Below are positions 55,730-64,000 of a stretch of 64,000 nt of DNA, in pieces. The notes beneath the pieces are model-generated. The model was given only the letters and a program-made list of their open reading frames with translations, was not told the origin of the DNA and searched no databases. Source of the DNA: an uncultured Flavobacterium sp. Lineage in GTDB: Bacteria > Bacteroidota > Bacteroidia > Flavobacteriales > Flavobacteriaceae. The DNA is taken from positions 62,001-126,000 of the forward strand of contig NZ_CAMLDD010000005.1 in the NCBI RefSeq assembly GCF_946478785.1, read 5' to 3'. The position numbers were made by a program, and so were the translations under genes. The number at the start of each line of letters is the position of its first letter. Within the stretch, counting starts at the first letter, position 1.

Positions 55730-55837
55730 TTATGAGTATAATTGCATGATTAAGAAAAAGATAACGATGTAAATAGCATTAGCAACTAATACATATGTAT
55801 AACTTTTTTTCCACTTTTTTTCTTTTTTAGCTTCCAT
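55730..55837 (-). CDS. 35-residue membrane peptide in the PIG-L/SSS operon
   Basis: A small ORF with ATG start: MEAKKEKKWKKSYTYVLVAN at its start, then AIYIVIFFLIMQLYS. A strongly basic N-terminus and a single hydrophobic helix predict an inner-membrane peptide with the charged end in the cytoplasm. It starts three bases after the PIG-L stop and ends three bases before the symporter ATG, so it is tightly coupled to both. It may be a small subunit or stabiliser of the symporter. Too short for usual gene callers. Confidence 0.78.
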   Translation of the reverse strand: MEAKKEKKWKKSYTYVLVANAIYIVIFFLIMQLYS

Positions 55838-55840
55838 TTT

Positions 55841-58369
55841 TTAGTTTTTTAATTGCTGTTTAGGAGCTTCTACGGGTTGTTTAAGCGAAATAATGTTCGA
55901 AAGTAATCGGTAAGCGCCGGCAACACCTTCTGGCAACTCTCTAAAAAAGCTTAAACCTGTGTAAATATAATATCCTTTTCCATATGGAGCGACTAATAAA
56001 GCGCCATTTTTAGCAGATTCTCCTTTATCATGTGAAGAAAGAATAGGAGTAAAGGCGTCATCAAACTGGTTAGGATAATACAATCCCTGTTCCTGTGTCC
56101 AGCCTTCAAAATCTTTTGTACTTATTTTATTTGGCGTGTTCAAAACAGGATGCTTTGGTGCTAAAAAAGTAACCTTTGCATTTTCTTCTGTGACGCGATC
56201 ATTTGAAAGTTTAAGAGGATATGGAGCAATTTTATCAGTAATTAATCGACTACTTGTATTGTATTGTACAATCATAGTTTTGCCACTTTTTACAAAATCA
56301 AAAAGTATGGATTGCTTGTTTGCCAGAGCATTTACGGTGTTATAAGCACGAATTCCGGTAATGACAACATTAAATGAATCCAGTTTTTCAGGCGTAATTT
56401 CTTCAGGTTTCAAAATAGTAACTTTATATCCCATCTGAGTCAGGCTTTCCGGAACTTCATCGCCGGCACCCATAATGTAACCAATTGAATCTCCTGTAGT
56501 TTTTAAATCTATTTTTAAGAATTTTGATTCGGCAGGCTTTAAAACCATTTGCTTGGTAATGTGATTAAAATCAATAACAGTTTCATCTTTATCAAAACGG
56601 TTATTATCAACAATAACAATGCTTTTTGCAACAGCTTCTTCAAAATTTGAAGGAGGAGTAACTTCAAAATAGAAAGTTTGTTCCATTCCTTTTTTATCCA
56701 GAGTAAACGGAATCTGCTTTGGTGAAACAATCCAGTTTTTAGGCAATTCGACTTGTAAATTTCCTTTGATACCGTCTTTTCCTGCACGCACTTTTACAGG
56801 TACTAATTTGTTTTTAGAATCTTTAAAAATCAGCACTTTTTCAAGTATTGAAGAGGTAACTTCAGGTACAATATCAAGAAAATTATACATTTCGCCTTTA
56901 ACACCATCGTTGTATTTGTAGACTACAGTTCGTTCAAACGGAATATCAACACCATTGATTCTTATATTAAAAGCAACTTTCACATCTCTGATAATATCCG
57001 GAATTCCTATGATTTCCTGATTAGAAACTGTGTACATGCCAACAGTTGCTTTTTCTTTTAACCAATAAGGTTGTGTATATTCTATGGTGTCAGGAAGCTG
57101 AATTTGAAGTTTTATTCGTTGATCATTATTGTTTTTTAAGAAAAGCTTATTTTTAATCGTGGTTATGTTATCTGGCAACGACGTTAAGGCTGTCAATTGC
57201 ATTTCAATTGAACTTCGGTTAATTGCTTCAATATTTAATTTAATGGTGCTTCCGGGCGTTGCTTCCTGTTCTTCGGCAACGGCTTCCAAATATAATCCCG
57301 CGCTCGACGCAATGATGTTTTTTATTGCATCCGATTTTAAAGTTTTCCAATGTGAATCTTCCAAAGACTCAATCATCGAATATGCTTTTACCAAATCCGG
57401 GATACTGGCTGATGGGTTGCTGAAATTGTAATTCGCAATGATTCTTGAAATCAGCTCTCCAATAGGTTTTCCGTTGTTAACACGGTTCCATGAAGTATCA
57501 ATTCCATCAAATAAATTATTACGTTGTTTCGGATTATCACCATTAATCAATTCTAAATATTCTGTTTCTTCGCCTCTGGCTCCAGTGCTCCCGAAACCCT
57601 GTGATTGATGACAGCTGCGGCTTAAAGCGGCAATTTCCTGATTTGATTTTCCTATTCCGGCATAATAAACTCCAGTTTCTAAAGTGGTAAATTTAGATTT
57701 ATCAGCTTTATCAAATTTTTCCTGACTTCCATAAAACCACCATGACGGATTAAAAAACACGCGTTTTACCTGCCAGGGAGTTACATAATTTAATTGTTCG
57801 GGATGTATTTTAGGATCATTTGTCAAATTAAAACTTTCAACACTTAACATTGCAGAAGCTGTATGATGCCCGTGGGTTGTTCCCGGCGAGCGATGGTCAA
57901 ACCGGTTGATGATTACATCCGGCTGAAATTTTCTGATAGTCCAAATCATATCCGCAAGTACTTGGCTTTTATCCCAGATTTTAAGGGTTTCATCAGGATT
58001 TTTAGAAAATCCAAAGTCATTCGCACGTGAAAAGAACTGTTCACCACCATCAATTTTTCTGGCTTCAATTAATTCCTGGGTTCTGATAACACCTAATAAT
58101 TCCCGCAATTGAGGACCTATTAAATTTTGTCCGCCATCTCCGCGAGTTAACGACAAATAACCTGTTCTCGCATTTACTTCATTCGATAAATACGAAATCA
58201 AACGTGTATTTTCATCATCAGGATGTGCTGCAACATAGAGAACAGAACCTAGAAAGTTTAACTTCTGAATTTGATTATAAATGGCAACAGAATTTGGTTT
58301 TTGTGGCTGTTGAGCAAAAGAAATTTGAATACTGAGCAGTAAAATTAAAAAGAGCTGGGTTTTTCGCAT
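55841..58369 (-). CDS. exported PIG-L family deacetylase, multidomain
   Basis: 842 residues. Signal peptide (MRKTQLFLILLLSIQISFAQ). PIG-L/LmbE zinc deacetylase domain from about residue 40: metal and catalytic motif AHPDDE at 48-53, and FDHRSPGTTHGHHTASAML with the further zinc-binding His. The C-terminal 500 residues hold beta-sandwich domains with NEW3/alpha-galactosidase-like features (about 370-600) and a glutamine-amidotransferase-like end (KSGKTMIVQYNTS...LVAPYGKGYYIYTGLSFFRELPEGVAGAYRLL). Predicted to deacetylate N-acetyl sugars at the cell surface. First gene of the operon with the peptide, symporter and GNAT genes. Confidence 0.9.
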   Translation of the reverse strand: MRKTQLFLILLLSIQISFAQQPQKPNSVAIYNQIQKLNFLGSVLYVAAHPDDENTRLISYLSNEVNARTGYLSLTRGDGGQNLIGPQLRELLGVIRTQELIEARKIDGGEQFFSRANDFGFSKNPDETLKIWDKSQVLADMIWTIRKFQPDVIINRFDHRSPGTTHGHHTASAMLSVESFNLTNDPKIHPEQLNYVTPWQVKRVFFNPSWWFYGSQEKFDKADKSKFTTLETGVYYAGIGKSNQEIAALSRSCHQSQGFGSTGARGEETEYLELINGDNPKQRNNLFDGIDTSWNRVNNGKPIGELISRIIANYNFSNPSASIPDLVKAYSMIESLEDSHWKTLKSDAIKNIIASSAGLYLEAVAEEQEATPGSTIKLNIEAINRSSIEMQLTALTSLPDNITTIKNKLFLKNNNDQRIKLQIQLPDTIEYTQPYWLKEKATVGMYTVSNQEIIGIPDIIRDVKVAFNIRINGVDIPFERTVVYKYNDGVKGEMYNFLDIVPEVTSSILEKVLIFKDSKNKLVPVKVRAGKDGIKGNLQVELPKNWIVSPKQIPFTLDKKGMEQTFYFEVTPPSNFEEAVAKSIVIVDNNRFDKDETVIDFNHITKQMVLKPAESKFLKIDLKTTGDSIGYIMGAGDEVPESLTQMGYKVTILKPEEITPEKLDSFNVVITGIRAYNTVNALANKQSILFDFVKSGKTMIVQYNTSSRLITDKIAPYPLKLSNDRVTEENAKVTFLAPKHPVLNTPNKISTKDFEGWTQEQGLYYPNQFDDAFTPILSSHDKGESAKNGALLVAPYGKGYYIYTGLSFFRELPEGVAGAYRLLSNIISLKQPVEAPKQQLKN

Positions 58370-58457
58370 AGCGTGTTTCGAATTTTTGAAAGATTTCCAA
58401 AAATACTAATAATATCCGTCTACAATATTTAAATGAAATGTTAATGTTCAATTTTTA

Positions 58458-58540
58458 TTAGAAGCTATTCCAGCTGTCCACTATATCTTTTGTGCCGAAC
58501 CCCGGCACAAAAGGATGTCGTTTCCATCTGGGCTAGGGCT
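58458..58540 (+). repeat. variable-core palindromic element, copy 3
   Basis: Left flank ttagaagctattccagctgt and ccactatat, core stem cttttgtgccg (58487-58497) with cggcacaaaag (58503-58513), 11 perfect GC-containing pairs, right flank gatgtcgtttccatctgggc. Lies between the PIG-L promoter side and the acr3 stop. Confidence 0.85.
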
Positions 58541-58581
58541 TTGGTTTTCATTAGAAATATTTAAAAATCCCTCAGAAACTG

Positions 58582-59664
58582 CTAATTTAGAAGATCAGAA
58601 CTTTTAATAAAATACTTTTTTCTAAACCAAAAAGCAACGTTTACAAGCGCAATCAAAGCAGGAACTTCAACCAAAGGACCAATAACACCGGCAAAAGCCT
58701 GTCCGCTGTTAACTCCGAATACGCCAATGGCTACCGCAATTGCCAATTCAAAATTGTTTCCTGTAGCTGTAAAAGCAATTGCAGTGCTTTTCGAATAATC
58801 GGCACCAAAATACTTTCCGACAAAAAAGCTGATGACAAACATGACAGCAAAATAAATCACCAATGGAATCGCAATTCGAACAACGTCCATCGGAATCTGA
58901 ACAATTAACTCTCCTTTTAAGCTAAACATAATCACAATTGTAAACAGCAAAGCAATCAAAGTAACAGGAGAAATAAAGGGAACATATTTATTCTGAAACC
59001 ATTCTTCTCCTTTAAGTTTTATCAAACCATAACGGCTTATGATGCCAAGCGCAAAAGGAATTCCTAAATAAATGCCCACGCTTTCTGCAATTTGCCCAAT
59101 ACTTATGTCAACATTAAAGCCGGTATAGCCAAAATAAGGAGGCAGAACAGTGATGAAAATATACGCATAAACGCTATAAAGCAAAACCTGAAAAATACTG
59201 TTTAAAGCGATTAACCCTGCAGCATATTCACGGTTTCCATCGGCCAGATCGTTCCAAACCACTACCATTGCGATGCAACGGGCCAAGCCAATAAGTATTA
59301 AGCCAATCATGTATTCCGGATAGCCTTTTAAAAATAGAAGTGCCAGTACAAACATTAAAATGGGACCTACAATCCAATTTAAAAATAAAGAAGCGCCTAA
59401 GACTTTTGTGTTTTTAAAAACTTCTCCCAGATTTTCGTATTTCACTTTTGCCAAAGGCGGATACATCATCAATATAAGCCCAATTGCCAGTGGAATATTG
59501 GTAGTTCCGCTCGAAAAGGAATTGATAAAACTTCCGCTTGTCGGAATAAAATAACCTACAGAAACGCCAATTATCATGGCAAGAAAAATCCATAAGGTAA
59601 GAAAACGATCTAAAAAGCCCAGTTTTTTTCTTTCTGCAACAGGAGCACAATGATTTACAGCCAT
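58582..59664 (-). CDS. acr3: ACR3 family arsenite efflux permease
   Basis: 360 residues, ten hydrophobic helices. Exports arsenite by proton antiport. The conserved ACR3 segment [26 protein letters not shown] contains the essential Cys; also [34 protein letters not shown] and [39 protein letters not shown] (extents about 27-60 and 290-330). Starts one base after the arsC-like gene; last gene of the arsR-DUF6428-arsC-acr3 operon. Confidence 0.95.
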   Translation of the reverse strand: MAVNHCAPVAERKKLGFLDRFLTLWIFLAMIIGVSVGYFIPTSGSFINSFSSGTTNIPLAIGLILMMYPPLAKVKYENLGEVFKNTKVLGASLFLNWIVGPILMFVLALLFLKGYPEYMIGLILIGLARCIAMVVVWNDLADGNREYAAGLIALNSIFQVLLYSVYAYIFITVLPPYFGYTGFNVDISIGQIAESVGIYLGIPFALGIISRYGLIKLKGEEWFQNKYVPFISPVTLIALLFTIVIMFSLKGELIVQIPMDVVRIAIPLVIYFAVMFVISFFVGKYFGADYSKSTAIAFTATGNNFELAIAVAIGVFGVNSGQAFAGVIGPLVEVPALIALVNVAFWFRKKYFIKSSDLLN

Positions 59665-59665
59665 A

Positions 59666-60295
59666 TTATTTTTTTATTTGAGAGAAAACATAAAACATTT
59701 CAGTCGCAATTTGAAGACTGCGTTCCTGGTATTTCTCAGTTTGCTGTGGTGTATTGTCAAAAGCCTTTGGATCTTCATACGTAATCGGAATTCTTTTTTC
59801 GGCCCCTGCAATAAATGGGCAACCCCCGTCAGCCTGTGAGCAGGTCATGATAGCTGCAAAACCACTTTCAGGATTAAATTCATCATCGTACGCTTTAGAA
59901 AAGCCTATAATTGGTGATTGATTTTCAGCAAACTTTATGGCATAAACCGGATTATTTTCTTCAGAAAGTTTTTGAATTTTAAAGCCTGTATTTTTTAAAG
60001 TTTCAGCAACTTTCGAAAACATGGCAGTAGCTTCTGTTCCGCCAGAATAGCAAAAAACATTTTTTATCCCGTAATAATGTGCCGCTGTTTGTGCCCATAT
60101 TTGCGATAAATGACTTCTTCTGGAATTGTGTGTACAAATCAAATTCAATCGAATATCTTCTTTATTGTCAACTTTTAATTGAATAAAATCAATAAGTGCC
60201 TGTAAAATATTTCGACGTTCAGAAGTTATGTCATTAAATTTAAATGAGGAAACGACTTTTTCAATTTCAGAAAATAAGATTTCTTTGTTTGACAT
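59666..60295 (-). CDS. arsenate reductase / low-MW phosphatase-like protein
   Basis: 209 residues. The CX5R phosphatase loop CTHNSRR (Cys54-Arg60, then Ser61) with downstream ADGGCPF and [11 protein letters not shown], and [10 protein letters not shown] as the general-acid loop, place it in the protein-tyrosine-phosphatase-related arsenate reductase class. It would reduce arsenate to arsenite for export by Acr3. About 45 residues precede the loop, more than in E. coli-type ArsC. Starts 18 bases after the DUF6428 gene and ends one base before acr3. Confidence 0.88.
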   Translation of the reverse strand: MSNKEILFSEIEKVVSSFKFNDITSERRNILQALIDFIQLKVDNKEDIRLNLICTHNSRRSHLSQIWAQTAAHYYGIKNVFCYSGGTEATAMFSKVAETLKNTGFKIQKLSEENNPVYAIKFAENQSPIIGFSKAYDDEFNPESGFAAIMTCSQADGGCPFIAGAEKRIPITYEDPKAFDNTPQQTEKYQERSLQIATEMFYVFSQIKK

Positions 60296-60313
60296 ATTTA
60301 GTTGTTTAAAAAA

Positions 60314-60787
60314 TTAGCAGCACCCTCCGCCTGGAGTACAGGAATTACTGTTATCAGTATTAAGTTGAGTAAGATTTAATTTTGGGTTTTCATCAGGAAT
60401 TCCACAATTTTCCTGAGCCAAACAAGCCGTTTGTTTATTAAGAAGCTGAAAATCTTTGCCATTGAAATCCAAATCATATTTGCCAATAGTTTGGTCTTGG
60501 TATTCTACTTCAATTTCAAAATCTTCAATTCCTAAAATCTTTTCAGAAAGTTCGATAATATGAATCAGTTTTTGTGGTTTTAAACGATGTTCAAAATCAT
60601 TGGCATTCCAAAGCTGAAAATTCACAACGGTTTCTTTACGAACAGTTCCACCGCAATCAATAAAGTTTTTGGTAATCAGACCAACTTCGGTAACATGAAA
60701 ATACTCCGGAACATAGCTTCCGTTTGGCAACTGAAAATTTACTGCTTCAACAGTATTTAGTATTTGTTTAATTTCTGAAAGCTTCAT
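60314..60787 (-). CDS. DUF6428 protein, Cys-rich tail
   Basis: 157 residues. The core (about 1-100) follows the DUF6428 pattern: VNFQLPNGSYVPEYFHVTEVGLITKNFIDCGGTVRKETVVNFQLW and LKPQKLIHIIELSEKILGIEDFEIEVEYQ, with the expected Cys. An extra tail carries ACLAQENCGIP and ends SCTPGGGCC, giving four to five cysteines that could bind As(III). Function unknown, but it is repeatedly found in ars operons of Bacteroidota and here lies directly between arsR and the reductase. Confidence 0.85.
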   Translation of the reverse strand: MKLSEIKQILNTVEAVNFQLPNGSYVPEYFHVTEVGLITKNFIDCGGTVRKETVVNFQLWNANDFEHRLKPQKLIHIIELSEKILGIEDFEIEVEYQDQTIGKYDLDFNGKDFQLLNKQTACLAQENCGIPDENPKLNLTQLNTDNSNSCTPGGGCC

Positions 60788-60806
60788 AATTTCTTAATTA
60801 GTTGTT

Positions 60807-60825
60807 TATTGCAATATTGCGATTT
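60807..60825. promoter_or_regulatory. candidate ArsR operator, inner copy
   Basis: tattgcaatattgcgattt in the 56-base gap between arsR and the DUF6428 gene. It matches the copy upstream of arsR at 17 of 19 positions (tattgcaatattRcgatWt). The contained ttgcaatattgc is partly palindromic. Confidence 0.6.
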
Positions 60826-60843
60826 AATTAGTTAAAAAAATGC

Positions 60844-61176
60844 TTAGCAGCATTTTTGATTGGTACCAGTCTGAATAATTTTAGAAAAATAATTATTTAA
60901 AACAGCAAAGGCCTTTTCGTCAATACAATAGCAAATAGCATTTCCTTCGATGTTTCCTTTAATAAGTCCGGCGTTTTTCAGCTCTTTTAGATGCTGCGAG
61001 ACAGTAGGCTGAGCAAGAGGCAGCTCGTTTACAATATCACCACAGATGCAGGCATTCACTTTAAGCAAGTATTCTATAATAGCGATTCTTGCAGGATGTC
61101 CCAATGCTTTTGCAATTATGGCAATCTGGTTTTGCTTGTCAGTAAAATGATCTGTTTTAGTTGCGCCCATTTTCAT
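60844..61176 (-). CDS. arsR: ArsR-type metalloregulator
   Basis: 110 residues from the ATG at MKMGATKTDHF; an in-frame TTG five codons upstream would overlap the operator. Winged helix-turn-helix of the ArsR/SmtB family: ALGHPARIAIIEYLLKVNACICGDIVNELPLAQPTVSQHLKELKNAGLIKG. The sensor cysteines are in ACICGD, at the start of the DNA-recognition region, with a further CC at the C-terminus. It should repress the operon and release DNA on binding As(III). Leads arsR-DUF6428-arsC-acr3. Confidence 0.95.
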   Translation of the reverse strand: MKMGATKTDHFTDKQNQIAIIAKALGHPARIAIIEYLLKVNACICGDIVNELPLAQPTVSQHLKELKNAGLIKGNIEGNAICYCIDEKAFAVLNNYFSKIIQTGTNQKCC

Positions 61177-61183
61177 ATATTTA

Positions 61184-61202
61184 TATTGCAATATTACGAT
61201 AT
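61184..61202. promoter_or_regulatory. candidate ArsR operator, promoter copy
   Basis: tattgcaatattacgatat directly upstream of the arsR ATG (minus strand), overlapping the likely promoter. Nearly identical to the inner copy at 60807. Confidence 0.65.
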
Positions 61203-61262
61203 TGTTTTAAATAAAAAATGATATTAATGATATTTTTACATTTTTGAGGTTGTGTAATAGGA

Positions 61263-61997
61263 TTATGAAGGGAGTCGATTTAACATTGCAAGTACTATTA
61301 CAACAATTATAATAAAAGAAATTAAAAATATAAAGTGACTTAATACGGTCAAAAAGAAAGCCTTAGTTCTGGATATTTTATTAAAAAACTGAGTATTTGT
61401 CCAAAATATTAATACAACACCAATTATATAAGTTAAAGTTGAAAACCACTCAGCGTGTCCTTTACTTTTCAAATATAACAGAACCGGAAAAGTCAGAACC
61501 TGAACAAAAAGTCTTTGCGACGCTTTAAAAGTATTGAGAACAAAAAGCTCAAAAAAATTGTAGCCTTGTTTTCTAAATACTATAAAAGTTCCAAAAGTGT
61601 AAATAGGTATAGTAGCAATGGTCACCCAGGAAAAGTGTGTTGCCATCCATTCGTTGTAGTCATTTAAATCTATGGTAGAATCATTAGAGTTCGAAAATAA
61701 ATCGATGTGGAAATAATGATATAAAAAACCATACAACGCTCCAAGAACAGCAACAAGTGAGAGAGGTTTAAAATGTCTGATACGCTTTCCTTCAATAAAC
61801 TCCCGAATAGAATGCCCTGGTCTTGTAAATAATTGTTTTAAGGAATATGGAATTCCTGCATCAAAATGTAATAATCCGTGTTGAATATCATGCCACAAAA
61901 AATGTGCATTTATTTTATGAGTTTCTGAAGCTTGTCCACAATTGTTGCAAAAATGTCCTTTAAAAATCTGTCCGCAGTTTTTACAAGTGATATTCAT
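61263..61997 (-). CDS. DUF3667 membrane protein with N-terminal zinc ribbon
   Basis: 244 residues from the ATG at MNITCKNCGQIFKGHFCNNCGQ, a zinc ribbon of two CxxC pairs; an in-frame TTG two codons earlier is not needed. Then the DUF3667 pattern: FLWHDIQHGLLHFDAGIPYSLKQLFTRPGHSIREFIEGKRIRHFKPLSLVAVLGALYGFL, followed by four more hydrophobic helices. Inner-membrane protein of unknown function, frequent in Bacteroidota. Last gene of the hydrolase-nth-DUF3667 unit, 14 bases after nth. Confidence 0.9.
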   Translation of the reverse strand: MNITCKNCGQIFKGHFCNNCGQASETHKINAHFLWHDIQHGLLHFDAGIPYSLKQLFTRPGHSIREFIEGKRIRHFKPLSLVAVLGALYGFLYHYFHIDLFSNSNDSTIDLNDYNEWMATHFSWVTIATIPIYTFGTFIVFRKQGYNFFELFVLNTFKASQRLFVQVLTFPVLLYLKSKGHAEWFSTLTYIIGVVLIFWTNTQFFNKISRTKAFFLTVLSHFIFLISFIIIVVIVLAMLNRLPS

Positions 61998-62011
61998 AAG
62001 CAAATTAGTAA

Positions 62012-62662
62012 TCAGAGTCCTTTTTTAATGTGTAAATAATAATAACAAATATCATTCAAAACGCATTCCTCGCATTTAGGTTTTGGCCTGCATATTTCCC
62101 TGCCATGAAACGATATTGCCATACCAATTTCTGACCAAATTTTTTTCGGCAATACTTCCATTAATTGTTTTTCAACCTTATTGCCATCTTTGCTTTCCTG
62201 AACAATTCCAATTCTGGGAGCAACCCGTATCACGTGTAAGTCTGTAATAATTCCTTCGGCAGGCTGATGGGTTTCTCTCATGATAACATTAGCAGATTTT
62301 CTTCCCAAACCTTTTAAAGCTGTCAATCCATCCATAGTTAAAGGGATATCTTTATCATTCTGAATGGTTTTTGCAATTTCCAGCAGCCATCCTGCTTTGG
62401 TGGCATGATTTCGAACCTTGCTTACATACGGCATGAAAGTTTCTGAATCTGCTTTTGACAGACTTTTTAATGTCGGAAATTCATCAAAAAGGGCGGGAGC
62501 AATGTTGTTGATATTAGCATCAGAATCCTGAGCCGACAAGACTACCATGACCAACAACTGATACGTGTTCTTATATTCCAAAGGATGTCTCTTTCCTTTG
62601 TATTTCTTTAAAATGGGTTTTAAAACGTTTTCCCAATTCTTGTTTTCTTCAAATAGATTCAT
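62012..62662 (-). CDS. nth: endonuclease III-like DNA glycosylase
   Basis: 216 residues. HhH-GPD base-excision glycosylase/AP lyase. Helix-hairpin-helix LTALKGLGRKSANVIM with the catalytic Lys, and the Asp in IITDLHVIRVAPRIG. A C-terminal iron-sulfur loop CRPKPKCEECVLNDIC has four Cys in the spacing C-x5-C-x2-C-x5-C, one residue shorter than the C-x6-C of E. coli Nth. Removes oxidised pyrimidines. Starts 10 bases after the alpha/beta hydrolase gene. Confidence 0.9.
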   Translation of the reverse strand: MNLFEENKNWENVLKPILKKYKGKRHPLEYKNTYQLLVMVVLSAQDSDANINNIAPALFDEFPTLKSLSKADSETFMPYVSKVRNHATKAGWLLEIAKTIQNDKDIPLTMDGLTALKGLGRKSANVIMRETHQPAEGIITDLHVIRVAPRIGIVQESKDGNKVEKQLMEVLPKKIWSEIGMAISFHGREICRPKPKCEECVLNDICYYYLHIKKGL

Positions 62663-62672
62663 CTTTTTAATT

Positions 62673-63536
62673 TTAAGGTTGAATGAATTCGATAATTTTT
62701 TGAATAACAGCCTGATTGCCTAAAATTTTTCGATGTCCCAATCCTTCCGTTAAAAAAAGAGTGCCGTTTTTTAGATGCTTATGTATGTGCACTCCTGCTT
62801 TTACAGGAACTTCAGGGTCATTTTTGTCATGGATAACCAAAACAGGAATTTCTAATTCTTTTGCCGCTTTGTAAGCAGAAAAATCATTCATCTTTACCTG
62901 ATATTTTGCTTCGAAATAATCACGTAGCCGAATACTAATTTCGGGTTTTAATTTCAATTTAAAAATAAAATCATCCAAAATATCCTGTACAATATCACCA
63001 CTGCCAATCACCACTGCTTTTTTTACAGCCAAACCATTTTTGAGCGCATTCAAAACTGACATTCCACCTAATGAATGACCAATTGCAATTTCAAAGGGAC
63101 CATATTGTTTTTCAATTTCAAGAACAGATTCTATGAACTCAGACATAATCGTAGATTTTCCTTCTGATTTTCCATGAGCCGGAGCGTCAAAACTCACTAC
63201 TGAATAACCATTTTCTAATAAGGTATCGGCTATTTTAAATAACTGTGTGCCTCGACCTGACCAGCCATGAACCAGCAATATTTTTTTATTACTTTTTCCA
63301 TATTCATAAACGGTAATTTTTTTATTGATGGAAGGAATTTGAATCGTTTTTTGAACACTTTCCGAATCCATTTTCAATTCTCTTTTTGGAATTTTATGTT
63401 TTACCGGTGTTGTAAAAAGTTTTGCGGCATATACGGTAACGAGTTTACGGGAAATAAGAGCACATAATTTGGTAGAAAGAAGAATAAATAATGGGATTTT
63501 TAAAGATTTTGTAGGATTAGGTGTTTTTTTTGGCAT
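62673..63536 (-). CDS. alpha/beta hydrolase
   Basis: 287 residues. After a basic, partly hydrophobic N-terminal part (about 1-60, maybe membrane-associated) comes an alpha/beta hydrolase: oxyanion loop LLVHGWSGRGTQ, YSVVSFDAPAHGKSEGKST, nucleophile Ser155 in AIGHSLGG, the acid Asp in VLVIHDKNDPEVPV and the catalytic His in TEGLGHRKILG. Substrate unknown. Head of the hydrolase-nth-DUF3667 operon, divergent from the glycogen synthase gene. Confidence 0.85.
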   Translation of the reverse strand: MPKKTPNPTKSLKIPLFILLSTKLCALISRKLVTVYAAKLFTTPVKHKIPKRELKMDSESVQKTIQIPSINKKITVYEYGKSNKKILLVHGWSGRGTQLFKIADTLLENGYSVVSFDAPAHGKSEGKSTIMSEFIESVLEIEKQYGPFEIAIGHSLGGMSVLNALKNGLAVKKAVVIGSGDIVQDILDDFIFKLKLKPEISIRLRDYFEAKYQVKMNDFSAYKAAKELEIPVLVIHDKNDPEVPVKAGVHIHKHLKNGTLFLTEGLGHRKILGNQAVIQKIIEFIQP

Positions 63537-63667
63537 AATGATAATTTTTATCTGAAGGCTATATTCTATTTATTTTTTCCTAAATTTAAAAAACATAAAA
63601 GTACCACAATTACCAATAGTTTGCGTATAAATTTAGTGGTTTCCCAATTTTAAAATAATAGTTTTAA

Positions 63668-64000
63668 ATGAAAATAGTTCATATCAGTGCAGAATGTTAT
63701 CCAATGGCCAAAGTCGGCGGTTTGGCCGATGTGGTTGGTGCATTGCCAAAATATCAAAAAAATGCAGGTCATGAGGTTAAGGTGATTGTTCCGTGTTATG
63801 ATACAAAGTTTAAAAACGAAAATGTTTTTGAAAATGTATATTCAGGGAATGTCAAATTAGGAAATTTTGATTTTCCTTTCAGTGTTTTAAAAGAAACAAC
63901 TGATAAATTGGGATATGAATTATACCTTATCGAAATCAAAGAATTATTTGATCGTCCCAATGTATATGGTTATGAAGATGATATTGAACGCTTTTTATCC
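63668..64000 (+). CDS. glgA: glycogen synthase, 5' part only
   Basis: The first 111 codons are present and run off the window. It opens with MKIVHISAECYPMAKVGGLA and DVVGALP, the ADP-glucose-binding KVGGLADVVGALP motif of GT5 starch/glycogen synthases, followed by HEVKVIVPCYD. It adds glucose from ADP-glucose to a growing alpha-1,4-glucan. The divergent spacer of 131 bases upstream should carry the promoters of this gene and of the hydrolase operon. Confidence 0.93.
   Translation, partial: MKIVHISAECYPMAKVGGLADVVGALPKYQKNAGHEVKVIVPCYDTKFKNENVFENVYSGNVKLGNFDFPFSVLKETTDKLGYELYLIEIKELFDRPNVYGYEDDIERFLS

Overview
The window looks like a chromosomal segment of a low-GC Bacteroidota bacterium, most likely Flavobacterium or a close relative in the Flavobacteriaceae. 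Reasons: AT-rich DNA, promoters of the TAnnTTTG type with no clear Shine-Dalgarno sites, a long class II ketol-acid reductoisomerase, DUF5723/OmpA and DUF3575 outer-membrane proteins, DUF3667 and DUF6428 genes, a PIG-L/SSS-symporter unit, and families of dispersed palindromic intergenic repeats. I saw no rRNA, tRNA, CRISPR array, transposase or prophage.

Layout. 1-6561: small membrane and exported proteins, an M1-type metallopeptidase, DUF5995 and VOC proteins, and a CPA1 Na+/H+ antiporter. 6565-12970: an accessory region with an unrecognised anchored protein, a Gmad2-type lipoprotein inside a cluster of nested palindromic repeats (7771-9582), and a very AT-rich two-gene unit (9596-12467) coding for a four-helix membrane protein and a large protein of unknown family. 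12971-14047: prfA. 14398-20259: an envelope/general-stress cluster (holin-like, YtxH, lmo0937-type, OM beta-barrel, DUF4142) next to an AraC / response regulator / CHASE3 histidine kinase operon and a CsbD gene. 20482-26427: an OmpA/TSP3 outer-membrane protein, pyrF, a BtuF-like protein and a long helical protein.

26576-34667 is the branched-chain amino-acid block: leuA-leuB, then a leader-peptide attenuator, then ilvD-ilvB-ilvN-ilvC. The attenuator (29005-29161) can be read directly: a promoter, a 24-codon leader rich in Ile and Val codons, an antiterminator pairing that uses the last leader codons, and an intrinsic terminator just before ilvD. After it come a possible small transcription unit (34691-35002) and acs.

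37155-49569: housekeeping genes (clpS, prmA, recG, kdsA, yebC, a Prc-type protease, gcvT) and small lipoproteins. A perfect 334-bp tandem duplication (42313-42982) covers the 3' ends of two convergent genes and the terminator between them. 49806-58369: nnrD-type dehydratase, a Fic protein with an altered active site, smpB, VF530, and a PIG-L / 35-residue membrane peptide / SSS symporter / GNAT operon. 58582-61176: an arsenic operon (arsR, DUF6428, arsC-like, acr3) with two copies of a candidate ArsR operator. 61263-63536: hydrolase-nth-DUF3667 operon, and from 63668 the start of a divergent glycogen synthase gene cut by the window end.

Four copies of an element with conserved flanks and a variable hairpin core (12743, 46102, 49652, 58458), and two longer palindromes (5176, 23640), are spread through the intergenic DNA.
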